DNA of 15,096 bases from Tychonema litorale BBK16 (GTDB taxonomy: Bacteria > Cyanobacteriota > Cyanobacteriia > Cyanobacteriales > Microcoleaceae), in NCBI RefSeq assembly GCF_021648855.1, contig NZ_JAKJHX010000106.1:1-15096 (forward strand). The letters are read 5' to 3'. A program made the translations under genes and the position numbers. Positions 1-7,360 of this stretch are shown piece by piece (within the stretch, counting starts at the first letter, position 1; each line of letters starts with the position of its first letter). The notes under the pieces are model-generated. The model saw only the letters and a list, made by a program, of their open reading frames with translations, had not been told where the DNA came from and ran no database searches.

Positions 1-2472
1 GAAGGATATATAGCTAGCTGGAATTCTGGAGCAGAAAGCATTTTTGGATATAAATCTTATGAGATAATTGGCAAACATTCAGAGTGTTTTTATACAGAGG
101 AAGGTCTTGAACTTAGCAAGCCTCAAGAAAAATTAGCGATCGCGATCGCGCAAGGTCGATATCAGGATGAAGGTTTGCGGATTCGCAAGGATGGATCGCG
201 ATTTTGGACTAAAGTTATTGTGACGACCTTGCGCGATGAAAGCGGAGAGTTGCGCGGCTTTTCTCAAGTAATGCAGGACATTACTAGGCAAAAGCAGGCT
301 GGGGAGGAAAAGATGCAGTTGATTGCTTCTTTGCAGGAGTCGGAAAGCAAATTTCGCACTTTGTACGAATCGACTACGGATGCAGTCATGTTGCTAGATG
401 AAATAGGTTTCTTGGACTGCAATCCGGCTACTTTAAAATTGTTTGGATGCAACACTGAATTAGAGTTATGTGGCAAGCATCCCTCGGAATTTAGCCCACA
501 ATTTCAACCAAATGGGCAAGATTCTATGAGTCTATCACAAGAGCGAATTAATATGGCTTTGGCAACAGGGAATTGCCGTTTTGACTGGATTCACTGTAGA
601 TTAGACGGTGCGGAGTTTCCGGCGGAGGTGCTGCTTACTTCTATGGATATTGGTGGCAAAATAGGCCTGCAAGCGGTGGTGCGTGACATTACTTATCGGG
701 TACAAGCAGAGGAGGCCTTGAAGCACGCTAATGAGGTGTTGGAGTGTCGGGTTCAAGAGCGGACAAGTCAGTTAGAGTCAGCTATTCAACAATTACGTTT
801 GTCAGAAGAAAAGTTTTCTAAGGCTTTTCGATCTAGTCCAGATTCTATGACTATTACTACTTTTGACAGCGGGATTTTGATTGATGTTAATGATAGTTTT
901 TTGTCGATGCTGGGTTACTCTCAGTCAGAGGTGATTGGTCAGACAGTGCCGCAATTGAATATTTGGGTAAGGATAGAAGATCGAGTTAATTTTAGGAGGA
1001 TATTGGAAGAAAAAGGTGTGGTTCGCAACCGCGAGTGTGAGTTTCAAATGAAGTCTGGTTCGGTGGTGGTTTGTTTGTTGTCGGCTGAGTTGATTAATTT
1101 GGGAGACGAACTCTGTATGGTGGCGGTGATGACGGATATTACCGATCGCAAACACGCAGAAGAAGCCCTACGGGAAAGCCAGCGGGCCTTGGCTACGCTG
1201 ATGAGCAATTTGCCGGGAATGGCCTACCGTTTTCGCAATGATGCCGATCGCAGTATGGAGTTTGTCAGCGAAGGTTGCTATCAGTTAGCTGGTTATTCCC
1301 CTGAAGAATTTATCGGTACTAGGCAAATTTCTCTCTCAGAATTGACCCATCCTGATGATCGCGATACCTTTTGCAACGCCGTCGAAGTTGCTTTACGAGA
1401 AAATCGACCATATCAACTAACTTATCGCATTACCTCTAAAAGTGGGGAAGTGAAATGGGTTTGGGAACAAGGTTTAGGGGTGTTTTCTGAGTCTGGAGAA
1501 TTGATCGCTTTGGAAGGATTAATTACTGATATTTCCGAACAAAAACGCAGTGAAGAGGCTTTGGTGCGATCGCAAACTGAGTTAACCCAACAAAAGCTTC
1601 AGCTTGAAAATACTTTGCACGAATTGCAACAAACTCAAGCTGTCTTAATTCACACTGAAAAAATGTCTACACTCGGTCAAATGGTAGCTGGTGTTGCTCA
1701 TGAAATTAACAATCCTGTCAGCAGCGTTTGCGGTAATCTAGTTCACCTCAGTCATTATACAGATGATTTGCTGAATTTACTCGCTCTTTATCAGGATAAT
1801 TTTTTGCAGCCACCAGCAGCAATTCAAAATAAAATTGAGGAAATAGAACTAGATTTTCTGTTAGAAGATTTGCCAAAAGCAATGTCCTCAATGCAGGTTG
1901 GAGCCGATCGCATTCGGGAAATTGTGCGATCGCTCCAAATTTTCTCCCGCAAAGACGATAATAAAATGAGCCTGGTTAACCTTCACGAAGGAATTGATGG
2001 GACACTGTTAATTCTCCAAAGCCGGCTTAAAGCCAGAGGTAGCCATCCTGAAATTGCCGTCATTAAGGAGTACGGAAACTTACCTTTGGTTGAGTGTTAC
2101 GCAGGGAAAGTCAATCAGGTGTTTATGAATTTGATCGGAAATGCGATCGACGCGATCGAGGAATACAATCAAGGGCGTTCTATTGTCGAAATTAAAGCAA
2201 ACCGCAGTAAAATTAAAATTAAAACAGAAATCCAAAACTCAAACGTAATCCTTCGGATTTCCGATAATGGATCAGGTATGCCAGAAGAAGTTTCCAAGCA
2301 GTTGTTCGATGCTTTTTTTACCACCAAACCAGCCGGAAAAGGAACAGGCTTAGGCTTGTCAATTTCACACAAAGTTGTCAAAGAACATGGCGGTAAACTT
2401 AGTTGTATATCAGCACCGGGTCAAGGAGCAGAGTTTATCATTGAATTGCCGATCGAACAAATTAGTTATTAG
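1..2472 (+). CDS. Multi-PAS sensor histidine kinase, 5' end outside window
   Basis: The frame is open from base 1, so the protein begins upstream; the TTG at 175 lies inside a PAS domain and is not a real start. Visible order: end of a PAS/PAC domain (nt 1-300, ending near QDITRQKQ), PAS (about 337-710, ending VVRDIT), a coiled coil (about 715-800), PAS (about 805-1160, ending MTDITDRK), PAS/PAC (about 1185-1550, ending LITDISEQK), a second coil, then the kinase core. The H-box is GVAHEINNP with the phospho-acceptor His at 1699-1701. The ATPase has an N-box (NLIGNAIDAIEEY, from 2128), a G1 box (DNGSGMP, from 2263) and a G2 box (GKGTGLGLS, about 2335). All residues needed for autophosphorylation are present. 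It should sense cytoplasmic signals through PAS and pass phosphate to a response regulator. No membrane segment is visible here, but the missing N-terminus could hold one. It converges on the minus-strand regulator gene ending at 2533, so a common operon is excluded. Confidence 0.93.
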   Translation, partial: EGYIASWNSGAESIFGYKSYEIIGKHSECFYTEEGLELSKPQEKLAIAIAQGRYQDEGLRIRKDGSRFWTKVIVTTLRDESGELRGFSQVMQDITRQKQAGEEKMQLIASLQESESKFRTLYESTTDAVMLLDEIGFLDCNPATLKLFGCNTELELCGKHPSEFSPQFQPNGQDSMSLSQERINMALATGNCRFDWIHCRLDGAEFPAEVLLTSMDIGGKIGLQAVVRDITYRVQAEEALKHANEVLECRVQERTSQLESAIQQLRLSEEKFSKAFRSSPDSMTITTFDSGILIDVNDSFLSMLGYSQSEVIGQTVPQLNIWVRIEDRVNFRRILEEKGVVRNRECEFQMKSGSVVVCLLSAELINLGDELCMVAVMTDITDRKHAEEALRESQRALATLMSNLPGMAYRFRNDADRSMEFVSEGCYQLAGYSPEEFIGTRQISLSELTHPDDRDTFCNAVEVALRENRPYQLTYRITSKSGEVKWVWEQGLGVFSESGELIALEGLITDISEQKRSEEALVRSQTELTQQKLQLENTLHELQQTQAVLIHTEKMSTLGQMVAGVAHEINNPVSSVCGNLVHLSHYTDDLLNLLALYQDNFLQPPAAIQNKIEEIELDFLLEDLPKAMSSMQVGADRIREIVRSLQIFSRKDDNKMSLVNLHEGIDGTLLILQSRLKARGSHPEIAVIKEYGNLPLVECYAGKVNQVFMNLIGNAIDAIEEYNQGRSIVEIKANRSKIKIKTEIQNSNVILRISDNGSGMPEEVSKQLFDAFFTTKPAGKGTGLGLSISHKVVKEHGGKLSCISAPGQGAEFIIELPIEQISY

Positions 2473-2477
2473 TCAGT

Positions 2478-2524
2478 GGTTATTGGTTATTGGTTATTTG
2501 TTACCAATTCCCAATTCCCAATTC
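2478..2524. repeat. Heptamer tandem repeats (STRR-like) between convergent genes
   Basis: Three exact copies of GGTTATT (2478-2498) are followed by three exact copies of CCAATTC (2504-2524). Heptamer repeats of this kind are typical of filamentous cyanobacteria. ATTGGT and ACCAAT within the tract can pair around an 8-base loop, so the tract could serve as a weak bidirectional terminator between the two convergent genes. That role is inferred. Confidence 0.75.
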
Positions 2525-2532
2525 CCCTTACA

Positions 2533-2928
2533 TTATAATTTAGACAAAGCAGACTTAATAGTTTCTAGCAACTCAGTCTCCGACCAAGGTTTCAACAAAC
2601 AGCGATAGAGATTCGCTTTTTTTTCGGCTCGCTCAATGGCAACTTGATCTACTTGGCCCGTCAGCATAATTTTAATAATCTTGGGGAATCGTTCGTGAAC
2701 ACGAATCAAAAAATCATCGCCCTTAATACCGGGCATTAACCAATCAGAAATAATCACAATCACACTAATTTTCTTATAATCCAATTCCTCTATTAAATCT
2801 AAAGCTTCATACGCATCTTCGGCTGCTTCATACTTATAGACAGTTCCGAATGCTGTTGATAGCTGCATCCTGAGACTATCTAAGACCATTCTTTCATCAT
2901 CAACACACAAAATAACAGGTTTAGACAT
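2533..2928 (-). CDS. Single-domain (CheY-like) response regulator
   Basis: A 131-residue stand-alone REC domain. It has the acidic pocket (CVDDE, D10/D11), phospho-acceptor D62 in IISDWLMPG, the switch Thr in KIMLTGQ (T90) and the conserved Lys in LLKPW (K113). There is no output domain, so it probably relays phosphate or acts by protein binding. A longer reading from 2985 adds 19 residues without REC similarity. I chose the ATG at 2928 because it gives the same MSKPVILCVDDE start and exact length as the paralogue at 7357-7752. By hand count the two are about 69% identical. It lies downstream of the REC-PAS-kinase ending at 3063, with a 134-bp gap holding a hairpin repeat, so co-transcription is possible but not assured. 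That kinase is its most obvious partner. No strong Shine-Dalgarno is seen, only an A-rich AAAAGAA before the ATG. Confidence 0.92.
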   Translation of the reverse strand: MSKPVILCVDDERMVLDSLRMQLSTAFGTVYKYEAAEDAYEALDLIEELDYKKISVIVIISDWLMPGIKGDDFLIRVHERFPKIIKIMLTGQVDQVAIERAEKKANLYRCLLKPWSETELLETIKSALSKL

Positions 2929-2970
2929 AATTCTTTTTATCATATGAAATCTAGATATAGCACTTTTCCG

Positions 2971-2999
2971 GTAAGGAAACGGCACTGCCGTGTCCCTAC
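2971..2999. repeat. Dispersed palindromic repeat, imperfect copy
   Basis: The right arm GGCACTGCCGTGTCCCTAC matches the hairpin repeats of the 12217-12341 array, while the left arm (GTAAGGAAAC) has diverged. It lies about 64 bp beyond the stop of the REC-PAS-kinase gene, between it and the next response regulator gene. Confidence 0.8.
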
Positions 3000-3062
3000 C
3001 ACACTCGCGATCTAGGGAGGCGTATTTAATGAACCAGGAATCGGCTGTATCCTACCTGATTA

Positions 3063-4973
3063 CTATCGTTGGGACATTGGCAAAAAAACATTAAATATAG
3101 TTTCACCAGGAATCGATTCAAACTCTATTTTCCCCTGATGTTTTACGATAATTTTATTGATAATATCTAATCCCAATCCACTACCTTCTCCTGGGGGTTT
3201 AGTAGTAAAAAAAGGAACGAATATTTTCGACTTAATTTCTTCAGGTATTCCTTTGCCACTATCAGTAAAGCTGATTTTTGCCCGATCGTCCATAACGATC
3301 ACATCAATAGTTAAAGTGCCACGATTATCCATCGCTTGCAAAGCATTGTGGATCAGATTTGTCCACACCTGATTTAGTTCATCTGGATAACACAGTATGG
3401 GTGGCAATTCTGCATAATTTTTGATAACATTAACTCCTTGTTTAAATTGATTTTGATAAAGGGTTAGGACAGTTTCAATCCCTTCAATTAAATTGCCTTG
3501 AGTCATTTGACCAGACTGTTCATAATGGGCATAGGTTTTCAAAGCAAACACCACTTTTGAGGCTCGCTCTGTAGCTGTTTGAATAGTTGTCATACCTCTC
3601 TTTATTTGTGAAAGTTTATAAGCTAATTCTAATACATTAAAACCATCTGGTCTAGTGAATAAGGGCAAGAAAACATCAATTTCATTGTAAATTCCCATAA
3701 TTACCAATGTATCAGCAAAATTTTCAGCATCAGTCTCAGAAAACTCTAATTCTTGCAGTTGAATTCTTAAGGCTTTCTTTAACTTGCGCTCTTCTTTGGT
3801 AGAAAGTGTTGATGCTTGATTTAGCGATCGCCCAAGTAACGCTAAGAACTCTTGCCCTTGTTCTTCGGTAAGGGTTTGAAACAGTGCGGGCAACAGTTCT
3901 ATGGTGGGACTCAAGAAGCTAGAAATACTCCCCGCTGACGATCGAATAGCAGCGATCGGAGTATTGATTTCATGGGCAACTCCAGCAACCAATTGTCCCA
4001 GTGCTGCCATTTTTTCCGACTCGATTAAGTGTTGCTGAGTGGCTTGCAATTCTGCTAATGCCGAGGCCAATTCTTGGTTTTTTGCCTCAATTTCTCGATT
4101 CATCTGCAAAGCAACATTCTTAGCTTCCCTTTCTTGGGCTAGGCGTAGGCGATCGGATTCTGCTCGTTGCCGATCGGTGATATCTTGGAAAGTACAAATT
4201 GCATAAGTAATATTTCCCATTTCATTCGAGATTGGTGTCGTCGAAACCTCAAGAGGAATAATTCGATCCGGGTGATGCAGTTCTAAATCTTCCGCGTGCA
4301 CCGTTTCTCCCGCGAGCGATCGCACAACCGGCAACTCCTTATTAGGATATAATTGTCCGGTGCCAGCGCGATAAACTTGATACGCTGGAGACAACTGCTC
4401 GATTGTCATCTCCGGTAACACTTCTATCCCCAATAATTCCTTGGCCTTGCGATTGGCATAGGTAGTTTTTCCAGTTGTATCGTAAACGGATACCCCTATA
4501 GGTATCGCTTCCAAAAACTGAGCGAGACGATGCTCACTAGCTCTAAGTTGGTTATTTTGCTCTGCCAACTGATGTTCTAGCCAATAAATTTTTAGCGCTT
4601 CTTGGAGGGTTAAATTGAGTTGTATACTTTCCCAAGGCTTCGCAATATAGCGATAGAGTTGAGCAAAGTTAACTGCATTGCTAACTCCTTCAATAGTAGC
4701 TTGACCCGTGAGCATGATTTTGAGAGTATTTGGCGATCGCTCATGAATACGCCGCAAAACTTCATCCCCTTTCATATCTGGCATAATATAGTCAGAGATT
4801 ACTAAAGCAATTTGGTATTCCTCACTAAGCAAATCATCAACTAATTCTAAAGCTTCAATCCCGCCCATCGCCATTTCAATTTCAAACTGATCTCCAAGAT
4901 TTACTGATAGTTCCCTCATCAAACTATCAAGCACCGTCTGATCGTCATCAACACAGATGATCACAGGTCTCAT
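3063..4973 (-). CDS. REC-PAS-histidine kinase (response-regulator-headed sensor kinase)
   Basis: 636 residues. The N-terminal REC domain (1-130) has D9-D11, phospho-acceptor D61 (VISDYIMPD) and K112 (YIAKPW). A short coil leads to PAS (about 147-270, ending FQDITDRQ), a coiled coil (275-320), the H-box with H334 (VAGVAHEINTP), and an ATPase domain with N-box N539 (NLIHNALQAMD), G1 D571 (FTDSGKGIP) and G2 GEGSGLGL. The His-to-N-box distance is about 205 residues, against roughly 100 in a classical kinase such as EnvZ, because of an inserted helical module containing [13 protein letters not shown]. There are no transmembrane segments, so it is likely cytoplasmic, with kinase activity set by upstream phosphorylation of REC and a PAS cue. 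The ATG at 4973 is preceded by GGA/GGAAAA, and ATGA overlaps an upstream in-frame TGA. Its REC-PAS half is clearly homologous to that of the cyclase at 5591-7360. Confidence 0.94.
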   Translation of the reverse strand: MRPVIICVDDDQTVLDSLMRELSVNLGDQFEIEMAMGGIEALELVDDLLSEEYQIALVISDYIMPDMKGDEVLRRIHERSPNTLKIMLTGQATIEGVSNAVNFAQLYRYIAKPWESIQLNLTLQEALKIYWLEHQLAEQNNQLRASEHRLAQFLEAIPIGVSVYDTTGKTTYANRKAKELLGIEVLPEMTIEQLSPAYQVYRAGTGQLYPNKELPVVRSLAGETVHAEDLELHHPDRIIPLEVSTTPISNEMGNITYAICTFQDITDRQRAESDRLRLAQEREAKNVALQMNREIEAKNQELASALAELQATQQHLIESEKMAALGQLVAGVAHEINTPIAAIRSSAGSISSFLSPTIELLPALFQTLTEEQGQEFLALLGRSLNQASTLSTKEERKLKKALRIQLQELEFSETDAENFADTLVIMGIYNEIDVFLPLFTRPDGFNVLELAYKLSQIKRGMTTIQTATERASKVVFALKTYAHYEQSGQMTQGNLIEGIETVLTLYQNQFKQGVNVIKNYAELPPILCYPDELNQVWTNLIHNALQAMDNRGTLTIDVIVMDDRAKISFTDSGKGIPEEIKSKIFVPFFTTKPPGEGSGLGLDIINKIIVKHQGKIEFESIPGETIFNVFLPMSQR

Positions 4974-5023
4974 AATTTTTCCAATCCATCTTTAATACAA
5001 GCAATTAATTCCTGCTTGGCTAT
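4970..5023 (-). pseudogene. Possible C-terminal tail of a lost response regulator
   Basis: After the TAG that ends the 67-codon ORF, the same frame stays open for 17 codons (IAKQELIACIKDGLEKL). It ends at a TGA that overlaps the kinase ATG as ATGA. The last residues resemble the ends of the two REC regulators (ELLETIKSALSKL, DLLETIKSGLLKV), and the regulator at 7357 overlaps its downstream REC-PAS gene in the same ATGA way. DNA identity to that regulator's 3' end over 14 codons is about 27/42 by hand count. The match is short, so this is tentative. Confidence 0.4.
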
Positions 5024-5227
5024 CTATCGGTAAAGAAACTCCCCATCTTGTAATATAGTGATAAAAGGTTCAAGCCGATCGCAAATTCCCAAATCTAACA
5101 GCAGATTCGCCACAGAATCTGCCTCAACCATGCCTTGAGCTTGTAGCTGACTGACAATGGCTTTCCAGAGTTGGCGACGTTCTCGACCCGATACAATGGT
5201 AGTATTTTGTTGCGATCGCACCAGCAT
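5024..5227 (-). CDS. 67-aa ORF, detached kinase-linker module, probably a gene remnant
   Basis: It encodes a small soluble helical protein, or is a remnant. From residue 1 to about 50 it aligns without gaps to the inserted linker module of the neighbouring kinase and of the broken kinase at 8601-7984. For example, SGRERRQLWKAIVSQLQ matches [17 protein letters not shown], and ADSVANLLLDLGI matches [13 protein letters not shown]. Identity is about 40% by hand count over 48 positions. It has no H-box, no ATPase and no REC of its own. A GTG two codons after the ATG has GAG at a better spacing, so the true start, if translated, may be GTG. It ends 50 bp before the REC-PAS-kinase ATG, and the frame past its TAG continues to that ATG. 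I read it as the remains of a kinase gene in a duplicated, decayed block. A retained independent module cannot be excluded. Confidence 0.55.
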   Translation of the reverse strand: MLVRSQQNTTIVSGRERRQLWKAIVSQLQAQGMVEADSVANLLLDLGICDRLEPFITILQDGEFLYR

Positions 5228-5316
5228 CTCAGTAATAATTTTTTTTAATCGGAAATTATGGGTACTTTAAATTTTATCTAATTGTGCTGGAATTAGCTAG
5301 ATTTTCCACCGCTATT

Positions 5317-5475
5317 TTAAGACTTTTGACGAGGATTAAAAGATTGTTGGTAAAAATTTGAGTGTTTATAATGGTTAAAGCCAATTTATGTTTATCCTTA
5401 CCATATTCTTTATTTTTTGTCAATTTATTTGTGGATACTTAATAGCCAAACGAACTAATGATATCAATTCCGCTT
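5317..5475 (-). pseudogene. Degenerate rnhB 3' fragment
   Basis: This stretch lies in the 363-bp gap between the cyclase and the 67-aa ORF. It aligns with the 3' end of intact rnhB (8786 to about 8940). GCCAATTTATGTTTA and GGATACTTAA are shared exactly on the + strand, as are AGCCAAACG and TTTGTCAA. In translation RLAIKYP matches RLAVKYP, and after a 1-base deletion the frame resumes as FYQQSFNP against FHRVSFSP, ending in TAA at 5317-5319. Spacing across the last 50 bases is identical. Only the end of the gene is present; catalytic D83/E84 and the other active-site segments have no counterpart. It is non-functional. The rest of the gap, 5228-5316, is AT-rich with no feature I can support. 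Confidence 0.8.
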
Positions 5476-5493
5476 GCAACGACCTATGATATA

Positions 5494-5520
5494 GAGGAAA
5501 AGGCACTGCCGTGTCCCTAC
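5494..5520. repeat. Dispersed palindromic repeat, imperfect copy
   Basis: GGCACTGCCGTGTCCCTAC is an exact copy of the right arm of the repeats at 2971-2999 and 12313-12341; the left arm (GAGGAAAA) has diverged. It lies about 70 bp beyond the cyclase stop codon, matching the position of the copy at 2971 relative to the kinase stop. Confidence 0.8.
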
Positions 5521-5590
5521 AATTAATCTGCCGTCTCCTAATTTTGGGTAATATTAATTGCGATGTAACCGGAAATGATATGACCAATGA

Positions 5591-7360
5591 CTAATGACAT
5601 CGTTGCAGATAAAATTGAGCAACTTGATCTCCCGGATTTTGCCCTATACAATCTGCAAAAAGTACCGCAGCATCATTAAAAGTATCTGCATGGTACAAAG
5701 ACACAGCCTCAGAAAATACTTGCAAAGTTGCTAACTTACCTGCTTTAACTTCCGGCAAGTCTGCATCAAAAACTTCATAAACAGTTACCATTTCTAATTT
5801 CCCTTTTACCTGAACTTGATCGATGACGCGAATCGCATAATCAGCAGGATTGCTCAAATGCTCAAAAGTCTGCTGAGTAATTAACAGCGATACCCCATAC
5901 TTTTTGGTCAAACTTTCAATTCGAGAAGCTAAATTAACCGTATCACTAATCACAGTACCGTCCATCCTGCTAGGTCCACCAACTATACCCAGCATCAAAG
6001 AACCAGTATTAATTCCTACTCCAATTTTAATCGGTATATAATTAACAGAAGCGCGATGTTGATTGTATTCAACTAAGGCGTGCAGCATGGCAATTCCCGC
6101 ACGAACAGCATCATCGGCACTTTCGCTAAATAGTGCCATAATTGCATCGCCAATATATTTATCAATAAACCCCTGATTTGCAACAATCAACGGTTCCATA
6201 TGACTCAGATAAGAGTTGATAAATTTAAAATTTTCTTCCGGTGTCATCTGTTCTGAAAGAGTAGTGAAGTCGCGGATGTCAGAAAATAAAACAGACATTT
6301 CTAACTCCACTGCTTCTCCTAATTTGACATTGACAATGCTTTCGCATCCCAAAAAACTTAAAAACTGATTGGGTACAAAACGACTTGTCGCCTCAGCGAT
6401 TTCTAATTCTGCACTCAGTGCAAGTTCTAAATTGCAATTGACTTCAAAGAGTTCCTCAATGAACTTTTGTCGTTCGGCTTCAGCTTGTTTGCGTTCCGTG
6501 ATATCTTGAAGAGTGTTGATAGCATAGACAATTTTGCCGTCTTTATCATAAATTGGGGTAGCCTGAATTTCTAGGGGAATAATCTGGTCCCCGTGTCGGA
6601 CTTCTAAGTCATCAGATACTGAAGTTTCGCCGCTCAATGCCCGAATGATTGGCAGGTTTTCGACAGGGCAGTTTTGAATAGTGCCTGCTTGATAAAGTTG
6701 ATAAACTTCTGATAATTGTTCAGCAGGGATATCGGACCCGACTCCTTTACCAAATATCTCTTTTGCTTTCCGATTGATATAGTAAACTTTGCCATCAGCA
6801 TCAAGTACGCCCACACCCATCGGCATTGCTTCCAAAAACTGTGTCAAGCGATTTTCGTTTTCGTGTAGTTTAGTAATCAGCGCTGCTTGGTCGCTGTTTA
6901 ACTTTGCCAACTCATTGTTCATGCGCTGGAGCTGGGAATTTTGTTTCGTAAGTTTTTGATCTTGAAGATAGCTATTTAGGGCTTCTTTAACGGTCAATTT
7001 TAAATCTTCAGCTTGCCAAGGCTTTGTGATATAACGGTATAAATTTGCATGGTTTATAGCATTTGCTATCGCTTCTATGTCTGCTTGTCCTGTGAGCATA
7101 ATTTTGATAGTTTTGGGCGAAATTAGATGAACCTGTTTTAATAGTTCATCTCCCTTTATCTCCGGCATAATGTGGTCGGAAATAATTAAAATAATTTCAT
7201 CCCCATCTTCTAGCAATTCTTCTATTAACTCTAATGCCTCCTCTCCCCCTTCAGCAATTTCAATCATATAGTTATTGCCCACGGCCTCTTGCAGTTCTGC
7301 TTTGAGGCTTCTGAGTACAGTCCTCTCATCATCTACACAGATAATTACCTTTTGGTTCAT
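5591..7360 (-). CDS. REC-PAS-class III adenylate cyclase
   Basis: 589 residues, predicted to make cAMP from ATP in the cytoplasm. REC (1-130) has D10/D11, phospho-acceptor D62 (IISDHIMPE) and the Lys of YITKPW. A coil (131-165) leads to PAS (about 168-285, ending LQDITERK). The motif FVPNQFLSFLG (328-338) precedes the catalytic domain (about 352-535). Both metal-binding Asps are present, D361 (FSDIRDF) and D405 (KYIGDAIMA). Purine-selecting K401 and T469 are the Lys/Thr pair of class IIIb adenylate cyclases, and the transition-state residues N476 and R480 (TVNLASR) are also there. The last 50 residues look like one TPR-like helical pair. The start codon overlaps the regulator's stop by 4 bp (ATGA), implying coupled translation. 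The active site is complete for a homodimeric cyclase. Phosphorylation of D62 and the PAS ligand are the expected inputs (inference). Its REC-PAS half is homologous to that of the kinase at 3063-4973. Confidence 0.94.
   Translation of the reverse strand: MNQKVIICVDDERTVLRSLKAELQEAVGNNYMIEIAEGGEEALELIEELLEDGDEIILIISDHIMPEIKGDELLKQVHLISPKTIKIMLTGQADIEAIANAINHANLYRYITKPWQAEDLKLTVKEALNSYLQDQKLTKQNSQLQRMNNELAKLNSDQAALITKLHENENRLTQFLEAMPMGVGVLDADGKVYYINRKAKEIFGKGVGSDIPAEQLSEVYQLYQAGTIQNCPVENLPIIRALSGETSVSDDLEVRHGDQIIPLEIQATPIYDKDGKIVYAINTLQDITERKQAEAERQKFIEELFEVNCNLELALSAELEIAEATSRFVPNQFLSFLGCESIVNVKLGEAVELEMSVLFSDIRDFTTLSEQMTPEENFKFINSYLSHMEPLIVANQGFIDKYIGDAIMALFSESADDAVRAGIAMLHALVEYNQHRASVNYIPIKIGVGINTGSLMLGIVGGPSRMDGTVISDTVNLASRIESLTKKYGVSLLITQQTFEHLSNPADYAIRVIDQVQVKGKLEMVTVYEVFDADLPEVKAGKLATLQVFSEAVSLYHADTFNDAAVLFADCIGQNPGDQVAQFYLQRCH

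Noticed and set aside
175..177. TTG at 175 as start of the multi-PAS kinase
   Set aside because: The frame is open to base 1 and the upstream codons read as the first half of a PAS domain (IASWNSGAESIFGY).
2929..2985. 19-residue N-terminal extension of the response regulator
   Set aside because: Not REC-like and absent from the equal-length paralogue, which starts at the same MSKPVILC.
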